Source: Candidatus Obscuribacter sp.
GTDB taxonomy: Bacteria; Cyanobacteriota; Vampirovibrionia; Obscuribacterales; Obscuribacteraceae
Direction: 5' to 3'
DNA length: 64,000 nucleotides
NCBI GenBank assembly: GCA_016718315.1
Contig: JADKDV010000001.1
Coordinates: 992,001-1,056,000, forward strand
The notes beneath the pieces were generated by a model. The model searched no databases. It was not told the DNA's origin and was given only the letters and a program-made list of their open reading frames with translations. The position numbers and the translations under genes are program-made. Shown here piece after piece: positions 26,108 to 34,845 of this stretch (positions are counted from its first letter, which is position 1; the number at the start of each line of letters is the position of its first letter).

Positions 26108-27196
26108 TCAAGACAAAAGGGCTTTAGTGGCCAGCTTAACTGCAGCGATATCGGCCTGACCGCTGCTTGCATAGTGGCTCGACTGGATTAGTCGAGTTAT
26201 ATAGCCATTGTCAAAATTTTCATCACTTGTGATGGCAGGCAATGCATATACTTTTTTGTGCAGTGCTTGAGCCCGGCTGACTAGACGCCCGACAGCTTTG
26301 CCACTATCAAACGATTGACTATCAATGCGTCCTTCGGCCACCACTATGGCATCGCACTGCTCTAGTTTTTGCTCCAGATTGAGCATTTGAGATAACCAAT
26401 CAAAGCCCGATACAACCGGTGCATCCAGTGCCATAGCCAGTCCATAACCTGTGCCGCCAGCGCTGCCAGCACCTGGCAATTGGCTCTTATCACAAGCAAT
26501 AGTTTGCTTAAAAATGCTGGCATAATGAGCTAAAGCCTGGTCCAATAGCTTGACCTGAGCGGCGTCTGCGCCTTTTTGCGGGGCAAATATATAGGCAGCG
26601 CCATTTGGTCCCAAAAGCGGGCTATTAACATCACTGACCACCACAAAACTACAGCCTGCGGTAGTTTGACGCAAGCAGCTGAGATCGATTGTGGACAGAC
26701 TGGACAAACCAATGCCACCATTAGCGATATCAACGCCCTGGTCATCAAGTAGACGTGCACCGAGAGCAACCAGTGCTCCTGCGCCACCATCAGTAGAGGC
26801 ACTGCCGCCGACTGTCAAATAGATATTTTTGGCACCGTCGCTGATGGCTCTAGCTATTACCTGGCCAAAACCTGTTGTCTGTGCATTGAGAGCATCCAGC
26901 TCGCCAATAGCCAGATGTGCTATGCCCGAGGCACTAGCCAGCTCCACGACAGCAGTTTTACTGAGGCGCAAATATCGGGCATTGACTGGTCTGCCGGTGG
27001 GACCGGTGACGTCCAAATAGACAAATTCCCCACCGAGCGCACTATGCAGACAAGCAAGAGTATCGTCACCACCATCGGCAAATGGGGCAAGAAGAGTCTC
27101 ATGACCGAGACCCTGAGCCACATCCGCTATAGCAGCGGCAAGCTCACAAGCCGATAGCGTGCCTTTATAGGAGCATGGACTGACTAATAAGCGCAC
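26108..27196 (-). CDS. glxK: Glycerate kinase (type 1, GlxK/GarK family)
   Basis: 362 residues. Phosphorylates D-glycerate with ATP, giving a phosphoglycerate for lower glycolysis. Family hallmarks: N-terminal SPCSYKGTLSACELAAAI, FADGGDDTL, VTGPTGRPVNARY, the glycine-rich LTVGGSASTDGGAGALVALG and the C-terminal VVAEGRIDSQSF. GTG start at 27196. It lies 43 bases downstream of rpiB on the same strand; both are sugar-phosphate enzymes and may be co-transcribed. Confidence 0.93.
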   Translation of the reverse strand: MRLLVSPCSYKGTLSACELAAAIADVAQGLGHETLLAPFADGGDDTLACLHSALGGEFVYLDVTGPTGRPVNARYLRLSKTAVVELASASGIAHLAIGELDALNAQTTGFGQVIARAISDGAKNIYLTVGGSASTDGGAGALVALGARLLDDQGVDIANGGIGLSSLSTIDLSCLRQTTAGCSFVVVSDVNSPLLGPNGAAYIFAPQKGADAAQVKLLDQALAHYASIFKQTIACDKSQLPGAGSAGGTGYGLAMALDAPVVSGFDWLSQMLNLEQKLEQCDAIVVAEGRIDSQSFDSGKAVGRLVSRAQALHKKVYALPAITSDENFDNGYITRLIQSSHYASSGQADIAAVKLATKALLS

Positions 27197-27239
27197 GACT
27201 TAAGCCGCTCAATTGCAGTGCACTGTATCTGGTGCATAT

Positions 27240-27737
27240 TTAAAACATGCCTTGTTCGCCCTGGCGGCTGGCTTCTATTTTTTGCACACGTCTTTCATGC
27301 CTGCCACCTTCAAACTCAGTGGTCATCCAGGTTTTGAGCACATCGCCAAGCTCGCTCTCATTGAGCGAACGCCCAGCCAGACAAAGTACATTGGCATCAT
27401 TGTGTTGCCTGCTCAGCTTAGCTTGCTCAGGAGTAAAGACCAGAGCAGCTCTGACACGTCTGACTTTGTTGGCGACAATTGAGACCCCAATACCGGATCC
27501 ACAACAAATGACACCGCGCTGACACGTACCATTTGATACAGCCTGGGCAGCCAATCTGGCATAATCTGGATAGTCACAGCTATCGAGACTCTTTGTACCA
27601 AAGTCCTCAACTGTATAGCCCATAGCCTTGAGCGTTTTTGCCACCAGCTCTTTTAATTCAAAACCAGCATGATCGCTGGCAATGGCAACCGCTTTTACAG
27701 CGGAGGGTGGCACATTGATGTATTTGACTGCGGACAT
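27240..27737 (-). CDS. rpiB: Ribose 5-phosphate isomerase B
   Basis: 165 residues. Interconverts ribose 5-phosphate and ribulose 5-phosphate in the non-oxidative pentose phosphate pathway. Visible motifs: ASDHAGFELKE near the N-terminus, the catalytic Cys segment GVICCGSGIGVSIVANK, and QHNDANVLCLAGR with the active-site His. ATG 27737 has GAGG 5 bases upstream. The C-terminal 20 residues are a charged extension. Confidence 0.96.
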   Translation of the reverse strand: MSAVKYINVPPSAVKAVAIASDHAGFELKELVAKTLKAMGYTVEDFGTKSLDSCDYPDYARLAAQAVSNGTCQRGVICCGSGIGVSIVANKVRRVRAALVFTPEQAKLSRQHNDANVLCLAGRSLNESELGDVLKTWMTTEFEGGRHERRVQKIEASRQGEQGMF

Positions 27738-27796
27738 AAATACCTCTAATCATAGACTGAGGTAAAAATATCACACCACAAGCAAGCAGTAGTTAA

Positions 27797-28564
27797 TTAA
27801 GAATAGACTGGCAACCGGCTATAGCTCAGCTTTGCAATATCACCAGGAGCCTCAAAACTGGTCAGTGTCTGCATAATTTCTTTGATGCGATCTACTCTAA
27901 ATATCAAGACTTCATGGCGCTCATGACAATAAGCCACCATACGCCAGAGATTCTGTTCCTTCATAATGACCAGTGGGTCTAGAGTGACTGAGTCCACTGA
28001 TTCTCTGGCAAAACTATAATAATGAGCCTGGACACTATGGTGATTGATCAGCGCCTTTTCTAGTACAGGCAAAGTATGATCTATCTTATACATAGGAAAA
28101 TCAAACAAAGTGGCATCTGATGCCATATCTCTAATGAATTTTTGCTTGCTGGTGAGCGCGTCATCGAGGCTATAGGTCTCCAGGTCAGAACCAAGCTCAT
28201 AGCGAATAGCTGTAAGGTCATCTTCACCGCTAAAGTTTAGTGACTCAGAGAGCATGCCATAGTCATCTTCCATTTCGCCTTCACAAAGGACGCTATCCAC
28301 AATGGCATCAGCAAGTTCGCTGGCTACCCGAGATACTTCCGGGGGCACTTTCTGGTCGAGCTTTTCGATTATGTCCTTGATGAGCTGGTCGCGCTCCTGG
28401 GCGTGAATGGTCACTCCCGCCACTAGCTTGTCCAAAAGCCGAGCACTGGTCAAAAGAAGCATCCCTTCTTCGTTGGTGAGATTCATCAAAAAGCTTTCTT
28501 TCAGCTCTTCTTCCCGACCCCTGTCTCTATCTCTGGAATTATCTGCCCTGTTTTTATCAGGCAT
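27797..28564 (-). CDS. WYL domain protein
   Basis: 255 residues. The C-terminal half (about 150-245) matches the WYL domain: HHSVQAHYYSFARESVDSVT, LDPLVIMKEQNLWRMVAYCH, and VLIFRVDRIKEI. WYL domains sense nucleic acid or nucleotide ligands in transcription regulators. The usual N-terminal helix-turn-helix is not evident; the N-terminal half is a helical segment (LTNEEGMLLLTSARLLDKL) like the region following the HTH in such proteins. ATG 28564 has AAGGAG 7 bases upstream. Role: probably a regulator, less certainly DNA-binding by itself. Confidence 0.82.
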   Translation of the reverse strand: MPDKNRADNSRDRDRGREEELKESFLMNLTNEEGMLLLTSARLLDKLVAGVTIHAQERDQLIKDIIEKLDQKVPPEVSRVASELADAIVDSVLCEGEMEDDYGMLSESLNFSGEDDLTAIRYELGSDLETYSLDDALTSKQKFIRDMASDATLFDFPMYKIDHTLPVLEKALINHHSVQAHYYSFARESVDSVTLDPLVIMKEQNLWRMVAYCHERHEVLIFRVDRIKEIMQTLTSFEAPGDIAKLSYSRLPVYS

Positions 28565-28678
28565 AGATTTCTCCTTGGTGGCATTTATATAAATAGCCTA
28601 GCACCGGTTGCCAAGACCGGGAAGATGCCGCCAAAAATTTAGGCATTCTTTCCTGCAAAGGGCAGTCACTTGATGTGA

Positions 28679-30490
28679 CTACATTCTCTCCGGAGCCGAC
28701 ACACCTATTATGCCCAGGGCGTTAGAAAGTACCTGTTTTGTAGCTAAAATTAGTCCCAGCCTGGCTTTCGTGACTGATAATTGATCTGAGATGACCCTGG
28801 AGACCTCATAAAACTTTTGCAGCTCACAAGCCAGTTCAAAGGCGTAACGAGCCAGTTTGCCAGGCTGGCGGGTGGCTACAGCCTCTGAGACCTCTTCGCT
28901 AAAAGTTTCCAGTCTGGCCAAAAGGGCCTTCTGGTGGGCCAAAATCTCTTCATTTTCATCAAATATAAAATTGAACAGTTCTGGGTTGGTCTTATATTCG
29001 TTGATAAATTCTTGCCACTGGCTCTCTGAGATAGGAGCACTGACAGTGCCGTCCTCGCTGGTAGAGGGCTCGAGAGCTTTACGCAGGATAGAGCAGCAAC
29101 GGGCATGGGCGTACTGTATATAAAATGCGGGATTTTCGCGACCGCTCTTTTTGGCCAGCTCCAGATCAAAATTAATCGAGTTTTGCGGTGAAGATTCGGC
29201 CAGATAGTAACGCACAGCGTCCACACCGACTTCATCCATTACTTCAGAGAGCATCACCACTGTACCCATGCGTTTGGACATGCGCACAATTTGACCATCA
29301 CGACTCAAGTTAACAATTTGAGTGAGTAGTACTTCCAAACGACTCTCGTCTTGGCCAAGAGCTTTCATCGCGCCTTTTAGACCAGGTACCTGACCATGGT
29401 GATCTGCGCCCCAGATATTGATGACCAGGTCATATCCGCGTCTGTATTTGTCCAGGTGGTATGCAGCGTCGTTTGCTAGATAAGTAGTAGCACCGCTGCT
29501 CTTACGCAGGACTCTGTCGCGCTCATCACCCAATTCTGTGTTCTTGAGCCAGAGTGCGCCTTCCTTTTCGTAGCTGTAGCCGTGCTTCTTAAATTCTTCC
29601 AGCACATCCTGCACTTTGCCACTATCATGCAAGGCCCGCTCTGAGTACCAGCGATCAAAATCAATATGCAACCGGCTCAGAAGTGCCTTCTGGTGCTCGA
29701 TAATAATTGCTGTAGTCAAATCGGATAGCTTGAGGGCACCATCTAGCTCATTTAGCTCCAGATAGGCTTTGCCATCACGCTTGACGATGGGCTCCACAAA
29801 TTCAATCAAAAACTCTTCCGGATAGCCTTCGGTGGGATACTCCACCTCCACTCCCAGCTGACGGCGATAGAGAGCAAAGGCACAGCGGCCAAGCTGCCCA
29901 ATTTGTTCACCGGCATCATTTATATAAAACTCTTGCTCGACGTTATAGCCAGCAAACTTAAGTAAGTTAGACAGACAACTGCCAAAAACCGCACCACGTC
30001 CGTGTCCTATATGCAGATCACCAGTGGGATTAGCAGAGACATATTCGACCAGGACTCGCTTGCCCTGCCCGATATCAACACGTCCATAGGAGTCGCCCTG
30101 GCTGACGATGTCACTCAAGCATTGATTGAGCCAACCATGACCCAACTTAAAATTGATAAATCCTGGTGGTGCCACAGTAACCTGAGCGATGTTCTTACTG
30201 GCAGCATCTTTATCTTGCTCAATATATTGAGCAAGTGTTTGAGCAATTTTAAGAGGAGCCATTTTGACCGGTCCGGCTAACTTGAGGGCGATGCCACAAG
30301 CCAGGTCACCGTGACTGGCAAATTTCGGTTTTTCAATCTGGACTGCCACTGGGCAGCTTTCGAGTGCACCCATCTGACCTGCGGCAGCGGCCTTGGCAAA
30401 GGCGTCTGCAACGATAGCTGTCAGTTTCTCCTTGATCATTTCTTGATTTCCATTGCTACTTGAGTAAGTCATGATATTACATTCATCCAT
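28679..30490 (-). CDS. argS: Arginyl-tRNA synthetase
   Basis: 603 residues. Class I synthetase that charges tRNA-Arg. HIGH signature in SANPTGDLHIGHGRGAVFG, KMSKS-like loop RMSKRMGTV, and the C-terminal anticodon-binding domain ending LGIIGVSAPERM, as usual for ArgS. The start is uncertain: ATG 30490 is used, but in-frame ATGs lie at codon 7 (MTYSSS) and codon 18 (MIKEKLTAIV), the last closest to the usual N-terminus. A 6-bp stem (AGTCAC / GTGACT, 28664-28680) overlaps the stop but has no T-run. Confidence 0.96.
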   Translation of the reverse strand: MDECNIMTYSSSNGNQEMIKEKLTAIVADAFAKAAAAGQMGALESCPVAVQIEKPKFASHGDLACGIALKLAGPVKMAPLKIAQTLAQYIEQDKDAASKNIAQVTVAPPGFINFKLGHGWLNQCLSDIVSQGDSYGRVDIGQGKRVLVEYVSANPTGDLHIGHGRGAVFGSCLSNLLKFAGYNVEQEFYINDAGEQIGQLGRCAFALYRRQLGVEVEYPTEGYPEEFLIEFVEPIVKRDGKAYLELNELDGALKLSDLTTAIIIEHQKALLSRLHIDFDRWYSERALHDSGKVQDVLEEFKKHGYSYEKEGALWLKNTELGDERDRVLRKSSGATTYLANDAAYHLDKYRRGYDLVINIWGADHHGQVPGLKGAMKALGQDESRLEVLLTQIVNLSRDGQIVRMSKRMGTVVMLSEVMDEVGVDAVRYYLAESSPQNSINFDLELAKKSGRENPAFYIQYAHARCCSILRKALEPSTSEDGTVSAPISESQWQEFINEYKTNPELFNFIFDENEEILAHQKALLARLETFSEEVSEAVATRQPGKLARYAFELACELQKFYEVSRVISDQLSVTKARLGLILATKQVLSNALGIIGVSAPERM

Positions 30491-30521
30491 ACAGTAGGGG
30501 GTAAAGCCGCTATCATTGAGC

Positions 30522-30536
30522 TTTAGTAACTAAAGA
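30522..30536. promoter_or_regulatory. 15-base palindrome between divergent genes
   Basis: CTTTAGTAACTAAAG is an odd palindrome (7-bp arms, one central base) 19 bases upstream of the secreted coiled-coil gene and 32 bases upstream of argS. The position fits an operator for either gene. Confidence 0.3.
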
Positions 30537-30554
30537 AATTTTGAGAGGTACATA

Positions 30555-31142
30555 ATGAAGGCAAAGCTCCTGGCCGCCACACTCTTACTCAGTTTTGCGC
30601 CCCTAGCTCTGGCCGGCAATGACCTTAGATACGCCACAGACCCAGTCGGCACCCTCAATCTCATGACCAAACAGGTAGCCAGCCGCGCTCATGAGCTCGA
30701 AGCCATTGCCGACGATCTCGACAAAGTCTCAAAAGAAATCGATGAATTTGAAAAGCTACCAGCAAAATCAGTCAGCCAAGCCAAATTTGCCCTGCTCGAC
30801 AAAAAATTCAAAGCCACGATAAGCGAGAGTGAAGCACTGGAAAAGAAGGCCCGCAGCGAGTTTGGTCAGAATCTCAAAAAAATAGCTGAAGTAAGAGCCA
30901 GCCTCGATAGTATCGCAGCCGATCGCAAAAGCGGCAAAAAGCCAGTCACCAACTTGACTGACGCCGAAATCAAAGACTGCCGCAAAAATCTCGATGAACT
31001 GGAAAAAACAGTAATCGAACTTAGCCGCGCAGTAGATGACAAAGGCGACGAAAAAGTAGAAGCTAAACCAGCAGCAAAAGTAGCTAAGCCAGTAACCAAG
31101 ACAAAAGCACCAGCGACACCAGGCAAAGCCAAAGCCAAATAG
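30555..31142 (+). CDS. Secreted coiled-coil protein with Lys/Ala-rich tail
   Basis: 195 residues. Signal peptide of about 20 residues (KLLAATLLLSFAPLALAGN). The mature region is almost all helical with heptad-like spacing (HELEAIADDLDKVSKEIDEF, ESEALEKKARSEFGQNL), then a basic Ala/Lys/Pro tail (residues 165-195). It resembles periplasmic coiled-coil proteins in general; I cannot name a family. ATG 30555 has GAGAGG 6 bases upstream. Confidence 0.78.
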   Translation: MKAKLLAATLLLSFAPLALAGNDLRYATDPVGTLNLMTKQVASRAHELEAIADDLDKVSKEIDEFEKLPAKSVSQAKFALLDKKFKATISESEALEKKARSEFGQNLKKIAEVRASLDSIAADRKSGKKPVTNLTDAEIKDCRKNLDELEKTVIELSRAVDDKGDEKVEAKPAAKVAKPVTKTKAPATPGKAKAK

Positions 31143-31276
31143 CTGCCACTACTTACAGTACCAAAAGCAAAAAAATACCCACCAAAATAAGACCGCCGGC
31201 TCAAAGACCGACGGTCACAGGGGTACCAGCACAGCCACGCTGCGCTAGAAAACTTGTTGGATTTTATGGCCTGTTA

Positions 31277-31837
31277 TCAGGCTCCTTCTATTTCGGCTAA
31301 CAAATTAAAAACCTGACTGAGGGATAAGTCGTTATCTAAACCTTCCAGACAATAACCAGACTTGCCGCTCTCTGAAATAACTTCAAACTTGGCTTGCTGA
31401 TCGTTTTCAAGGATTGTGAGCAGTACTTTGGTCTGTCCACTAATGACACAGGCTATTTCAGTAAACTGTGGCAAATAACGTGGACCAAATTCTTCTTTGC
31501 GAGAAACACGGCGTACAAACAAACTTTTGTTACGCCAGAATGACTCCATAAGCTCGCCAGTCTCGCGTGTATTGTTGGTAGCACTGGCAGCGGCTATAAG
31601 TTGCCATTTATCAGCGCTTGCTTGCAAATCACGGGCTTTGAGCGCGGAGAGGCGTCCACGATATCTAACAGCTATATCGATTAACTTACGCAATTTTTTC
31701 TGGTCTATGGGCACAGCCAGACCGCCAGCGAGCACGCCAAGATGACGAGTATGTCTTGGCAAAAGAGCCAGCGCGCCAGTTGCGTACTCGGGGGTGATTC
31801 CAATCTCTAGAATCTCACAGTTAGTTGTTCCCACCAT
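31277..31837 (-). CDS. Hypothetical protein, 186 residues
   Basis: No family recognised. ATG 31837. Soluble, no signal peptide. N-terminal half has alternating hydrophobic segments (TGALALLPRHTRHLGVLAGG) then a basic helix (KKLRKLIDIAVRYRGRLSAL); the C-terminal half looks like a small alpha/beta fold (EIACVISGQTKVLLTILEND) ending in a helix. The long open frame and ordinary codon use support a real gene. It stands alone, upstream of a long non-coding stretch. Confidence 0.65.
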   Translation of the reverse strand: MVGTTNCEILEIGITPEYATGALALLPRHTRHLGVLAGGLAVPIDQKKLRKLIDIAVRYRGRLSALKARDLQASADKWQLIAAASATNNTRETGELMESFWRNKSLFVRRVSRKEEFGPRYLPQFTEIACVISGQTKVLLTILENDQQAKFEVISESGKSGYCLEGLDNDLSLSQVFNLLAEIEGA

Positions 31838-32423
31838 CTTCAGTTATCTCTCTAAGGTCTTAAGGGCAATATGAAACCAACTCGATGGCTATTTGGTGCA
31901 ACCTCAAATCGCGGTTGAGAGCCATAACCGAGCTATATATTTTGTATTTGGACCGCTAAATGCGCTTGTCCTATTAACAGGTAATCATTATACGGGATTA
32001 GTTCGCGGATGATCAGCGCTGGATCACTTTTAATTTACGCCACCACTAGTGGTATTGCACCTACGATCGATCATATTTCAATTATGCATGATCAGGCACA
32101 CTGTGAGCCTAATATATACATTCTGGTCATATTTTTTCGCAATTTACGAGTTGCCAAAGCAATTAACTTCTTCACAAAAAGCACAAAACCACATCCGCGA
32201 GATATCGATGACAAATAACCTGACATCGTTTTTTTGACCTAAATGAAAACCGGCTTAGAAAGCCAATCTGCGCCAAATTTCTTGAGCGAGAAATATGACG
32301 CGCAGTTAATTAACTCCAGTAAATCTAGACAGTTTCACCCATGGTGGCATGAGAGCAAAATCACAAAACCAGTTGGGTCACTGCTGGTGGTGGCATATAT
32401 CAGACAACCCTTATGGCCATACA
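31838..32423. other. AT-rich intergenic stretch with palindromes (about 590 bases)
   Basis: No supported gene: the small plus-strand ORFs (32009-32218, 32049-32237, 32243-32440) lack SDs and family-like sequence. It contains a perfect 12-base palindrome ACCACTAGTGGT (32042-32053), an imperfect dyad TGATC...GATCA around AGCGCT (32010-32026), and CTCAA/TTGAG arms near 31909-31925. It is AT-rich relative to its neighbours. Promoter of the 186-residue gene should lie at its left end. It could hold a small RNA or a decayed gene; I cannot show either. Confidence 0.45.
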
Positions 32424-32451
32424 AAAAGAGCGCCCGTTAAGGCGCCCTTTT
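32424..32451 (-). terminator. Intrinsic terminator of the sigma/anti-sigma/Spy-like operon (bidirectional form)
   Basis: Stem 32424-32434 with 32441-32451 (five inner G-C pairs GCGCC/GGCGC, one A-C mismatch, then G-C and four A-T pairs), loop CGTTAA. Read on the minus strand it ends in a U-run and lies 21 bases after the stop of the Spy-like gene. Confidence 0.75.
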
Positions 32452-32471
32452 GCTTTATATAGGTAGTGCTT

Positions 32472-33062
32472 TTACTTGTTGTCAGAAACAGGAAAGACAT
32501 CTTTGATCTTTTGCATCAGCTCTTGAATTTTGTCCGGCACTACTTCAGTCTGACTATTTGGATTGAGCTGCGCTTTACGACGCTGCACACTGTTTTGAAT
32601 CATCCGCTCATATTGAGTTTGCTGCTTTTCACTGAGCAATTTCTTTTTGGAGATGTAGTTTTGCATGGCAACTAGATTGAGTTGCTCTTTGCGCCGAGCA
32701 ATAGACTGCTGCAATTGCACAATCTGCATTGAGTCAGGATTGTGCTCAGAGAGTAACTTTTGCAGCTTGAGCTGTTCTTCTCTTATCTGGGGAGCTATCT
32801 CACCAAAATCCTTGAGCCACTGCCCTTCTAGACTATCTATCTGCGACTTTTGCTGAGGCGATAGGTCAAGCTTGGTCCAATCGACACAGCAGCTACCGCT
32901 GGCAGCATCTTGAGCCATACAGGCTCTAGCCATGAGCAATTCTACCGAAGTAGCACCCATAAGTGAGGCAGACGCCAGAGATAGGGCCCAGGACTTAATC
33001 GAACTATTAGCAAAAGGACTACTTGAGGAACTCACTGTTGCACTACCCCTGTTATTCTTCAT
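32472..33062 (-). CDS. Spy/CpxP-like (LTXXQ, heavy-metal-sensor type) periplasmic protein
   Basis: 196 residues. N-terminal export/anchor segment (about 24-50; SWALSLASASLMGATSVELL) then a short Cys-containing piece (GSCCVDW) and a helical domain of the Spy/CpxP/CnrX type: LDLSPQQKSQIDSLEGQWLK, a second helix IREEQLKLQKLLSE, and QQSIARRKEQLN before KKKLLSEKQQTQYERMI. Family members bind misfolded proteins or metal ions in the periplasm. ATG 33062 overlaps the end of the anti-sigma gene by 11 bases, so it is the last gene of a sigma/anti-sigma operon and probably its periplasmic sensor or target. Followed by a terminator. Confidence 0.8.
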   Translation of the reverse strand: MKNNRGSATVSSSSSPFANSSIKSWALSLASASLMGATSVELLMARACMAQDAASGSCCVDWTKLDLSPQQKSQIDSLEGQWLKDFGEIAPQIREEQLKLQKLLSEHNPDSMQIVQLQQSIARRKEQLNLVAMQNYISKKKLLSEKQQTQYERMIQNSVQRRKAQLNPNSQTEVVPDKIQELMQKIKDVFPVSDNK

Positions 33063-33990
33063 AGATTATGGTTTCGGCCTTGTCGGCTGGTTCGAGTAAA
33101 GAAGAATCGATCAAATACTGCTCGGCACTTACCCTCTTAATGGAAGACTCACTGGGTGCAGTCAACCAAAGAGCACCCATACCAAAGACAGCTACACAGG
33201 CAGCTGCAGCGGCTGCACCCCAGTAATAACGTTTATCGATACCACGCACTTTGTTTTGTGGGGTCTGAGCCTTAGGCGTAAAGGGCACGACTTGCATCTT
33301 GCTCTTGATACCGGGCCACAAATCCAGATCATCTGGGATATTTGGCTTGTAAGCATCGCGAATCAAATCGCCGACGCTCGATAGTTTGCCAAATTCTTCC
33401 TGACAGTTACTACAATCAGTCAAGTGCTTAGTGATAGCGCGGTGACGCAAGGTCACTACTTCTTGATCGATGTAAGCTGATAGCTCATTATCAATCAAGG
33501 CACAATCAGCATTGAGTCTGGCGTTGACCCCTGCCCAGATGTCTACAGTGACACTGGCCGGCAACTCAAGAGCCTTAACCAGCAAGGTATTAGTGGCATT
33601 TAAATCAGTAAATTTGCCAAGACATATGGCGCAATCTTTGAGGTGTTCTTTGACGCCTTCTTGAGCCGGCACAGTCAATTCACCGTCCAGATAGGCAGAC
33701 AAGTCTTCCTGAATTACATCACACACACTGGGAACAATTCCCTGTATTTTGCTCCAGATATCTGGAGCCTCTTCAGAGGCGCTCTTAAAAGCTCCACTGA
33801 GAAAGGATTGTACTTGTTTAAGGGAGTCAAGCTCGGTCTGGCAGGCCGGGCAAGTTTCCAGGTGACTTTCTACCGTAGTTTTTAAGCTCCCAGTCAGCTG
33901 TCCGTCAATTAAGGCGGATAACTCTTCTCTGGTTGACTTACATTCTGGTGAAAGATCGCTCATTTCTTGAGCAGCAGCTTCTTCAACCAT
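33052..33990 (-). CDS. Membrane anti-sigma factor with three zinc-finger repeats
   Basis: 312 residues. Three zf-HC2 units repeat with an exact 73-residue period: Cys17-His43-Cys47-Cys50, Cys90-His116-Cys120-Cys123 and Cys163-His189-Cys193-Cys196; the linker (D/L)IW also recurs at 77, 150 and 223. One membrane helix follows (about 256-277, YYWGAAAAAACVAVFGMGAL), leaving a 35-residue periplasmic tail. Such proteins hold an ECF sigma at the membrane until a signal arrives. Start: ATG 33990 (GAGG 9 bases upstream, overlapping the sigma stop by 8 bases) is preferred over TTG 34026. Having three anti-sigma domains rather than one is unusual. Confidence 0.9.
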   Translation of the reverse strand: MVEEAAAQEMSDLSPECKSTREELSALIDGQLTGSLKTTVESHLETCPACQTELDSLKQVQSFLSGAFKSASEEAPDIWSKIQGIVPSVCDVIQEDLSAYLDGELTVPAQEGVKEHLKDCAICLGKFTDLNATNTLLVKALELPASVTVDIWAGVNARLNADCALIDNELSAYIDQEVVTLRHRAITKHLTDCSNCQEEFGKLSSVGDLIRDAYKPNIPDDLDLWPGIKSKMQVVPFTPKAQTPQNKVRGIDKRYYWGAAAAAACVAVFGMGALWLTAPSESSIKRVSAEQYLIDSSLLEPADKAETIIYEE

Positions 33991-34615
33991 TGGAAGGAAC
34001 CTCGTCCTCAGTCTTCGTTTGTTCAAGATAGGGTTTTAGAAGTTCTTGCAATTTTGTCCGCGCACGGGCGATGCGGGACTTCACAGTGCCCATTTCAGTC
34101 TGGGTTATGACTGCAATCTCTTCGTAACTTAACCCCTCCACTTCCCGAAGGACGATGGCGGTTCTAAACTGTTCCGGCAAACGCAACATTGCTTGACGAA
34201 TTACTTCAGTCACTTCCTTATTAAGGGCTTTTTCTTCTGGCAGAAGCGAACTGTCCGGTATATCACGGGTGGCGCCTTCGCCTTCTTCGTCCTCATTGAT
34301 GGACTCATCCATAGAGACAGTAGGTAAGCGACGGGGGCGCTTACGCAGCTCGTCATAAAAGAGATTGGTGACAATCTGTGTCAGCCAGGAGCGAAAAGAG
34401 GCTGGATTGCGCAGGTTGTTGATATTGCGCCAGACCCGGATAAAGACTTCCTGGGCCAGATCAGAAGTGTCTTCCCAATCGGGAGCCAATTGGTAAAGCA
34501 ATGAGTAAACGGTGCGTTGATGGCGCTTAACCAGCTCTTCGAATGCCTGGGGTTCGCGGTGCTGACAGGCCAAAACCAGATCGCGGTCACTTTTTTGGGA
34601 GTAAGCAGTAGCCAT
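33983..34615 (-). CDS. ECF RNA polymerase sigma factor (RpoE/SigE-like)
   Basis: 210 residues. Region 2 (about 20-90): FEELVKRHQRTVYSLLYQLA, DLAQEVFIRVWRNINNL, FRSWLTQIVTNLFYDELRKR. An acidic insert (SINEDEEGEGATRDI) precedes region 4 (about 140-195): LRLPEQFRTAIVLREVEGLS, YEEIAVITQTEMGTVKSRIA. A typical, apparently active ECF sigma. Three ATGs occur in a row; the third (34615) has the best distance (6 bases) from AAGGA. First gene of a coupled operon with its anti-sigma (8-base overlap) and the Spy-like protein; the set probably controls envelope or metal stress genes and itself. Confidence 0.94.
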   Translation of the reverse strand: MATAYSQKSDRDLVLACQHREPQAFEELVKRHQRTVYSLLYQLAPDWEDTSDLAQEVFIRVWRNINNLRNPASFRSWLTQIVTNLFYDELRKRPRRLPTVSMDESINEDEEGEGATRDIPDSSLLPEEKALNKEVTEVIRQAMLRLPEQFRTAIVLREVEGLSYEEIAVITQTEMGTVKSRIARARTKLQELLKPYLEQTKTEDEVPSNG

Positions 34616-34711
34616 CATCATTCCTTAGAACACGAACCTTAATATGGTAACACCCCCAGGGCGGGGCAGAGTGCCAACTATTTGAAGGCGCATGTAAAGA
34701 GGTCCAAGCAA

Positions 34712-34739
34712 TTGCCGGATCTCGTACATATATTATAGT
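34712..34739 (+). promoter_or_regulatory. Candidate sigma-70 promoter for metK
   Basis: TTGCCG (34712-34717), 16-base spacer, TATAGT (34734-34739). The predicted transcript would have about a 100-base leader before the metK TTG at 34846. I could not make a known SAM riboswitch fold from that leader by eye. Confidence 0.3.
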
Positions 34740-34845
34740 TACTCTCTTTATAAAAGAAAAAATGGTAGCATAGCTAATCTTCTTTCCCCAAGACTGGCTT
34801 AGGAGCGGCATTGACCGGTACCGAGGCAGGTATGGAGTAGTCACC

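Noticed and set aside
28664..28680. Stem AGTCAC/GTGACT at the end of argS as a terminator
   Set aside because: Only 6 bp, overlaps the stop codon, and no U-run follows on the minus strand.
32009..32440. Three short plus-strand ORFs in the gene-poor stretch
   Set aside because: No SDs, unusual composition, mutual overlap; more consistent with non-coding AT-rich DNA.
34622..34845. SAM riboswitch before metK
   Set aside because: I looked for the conserved SAM-I core and a terminator/antiterminator pair in the leader and could not find them by eye.
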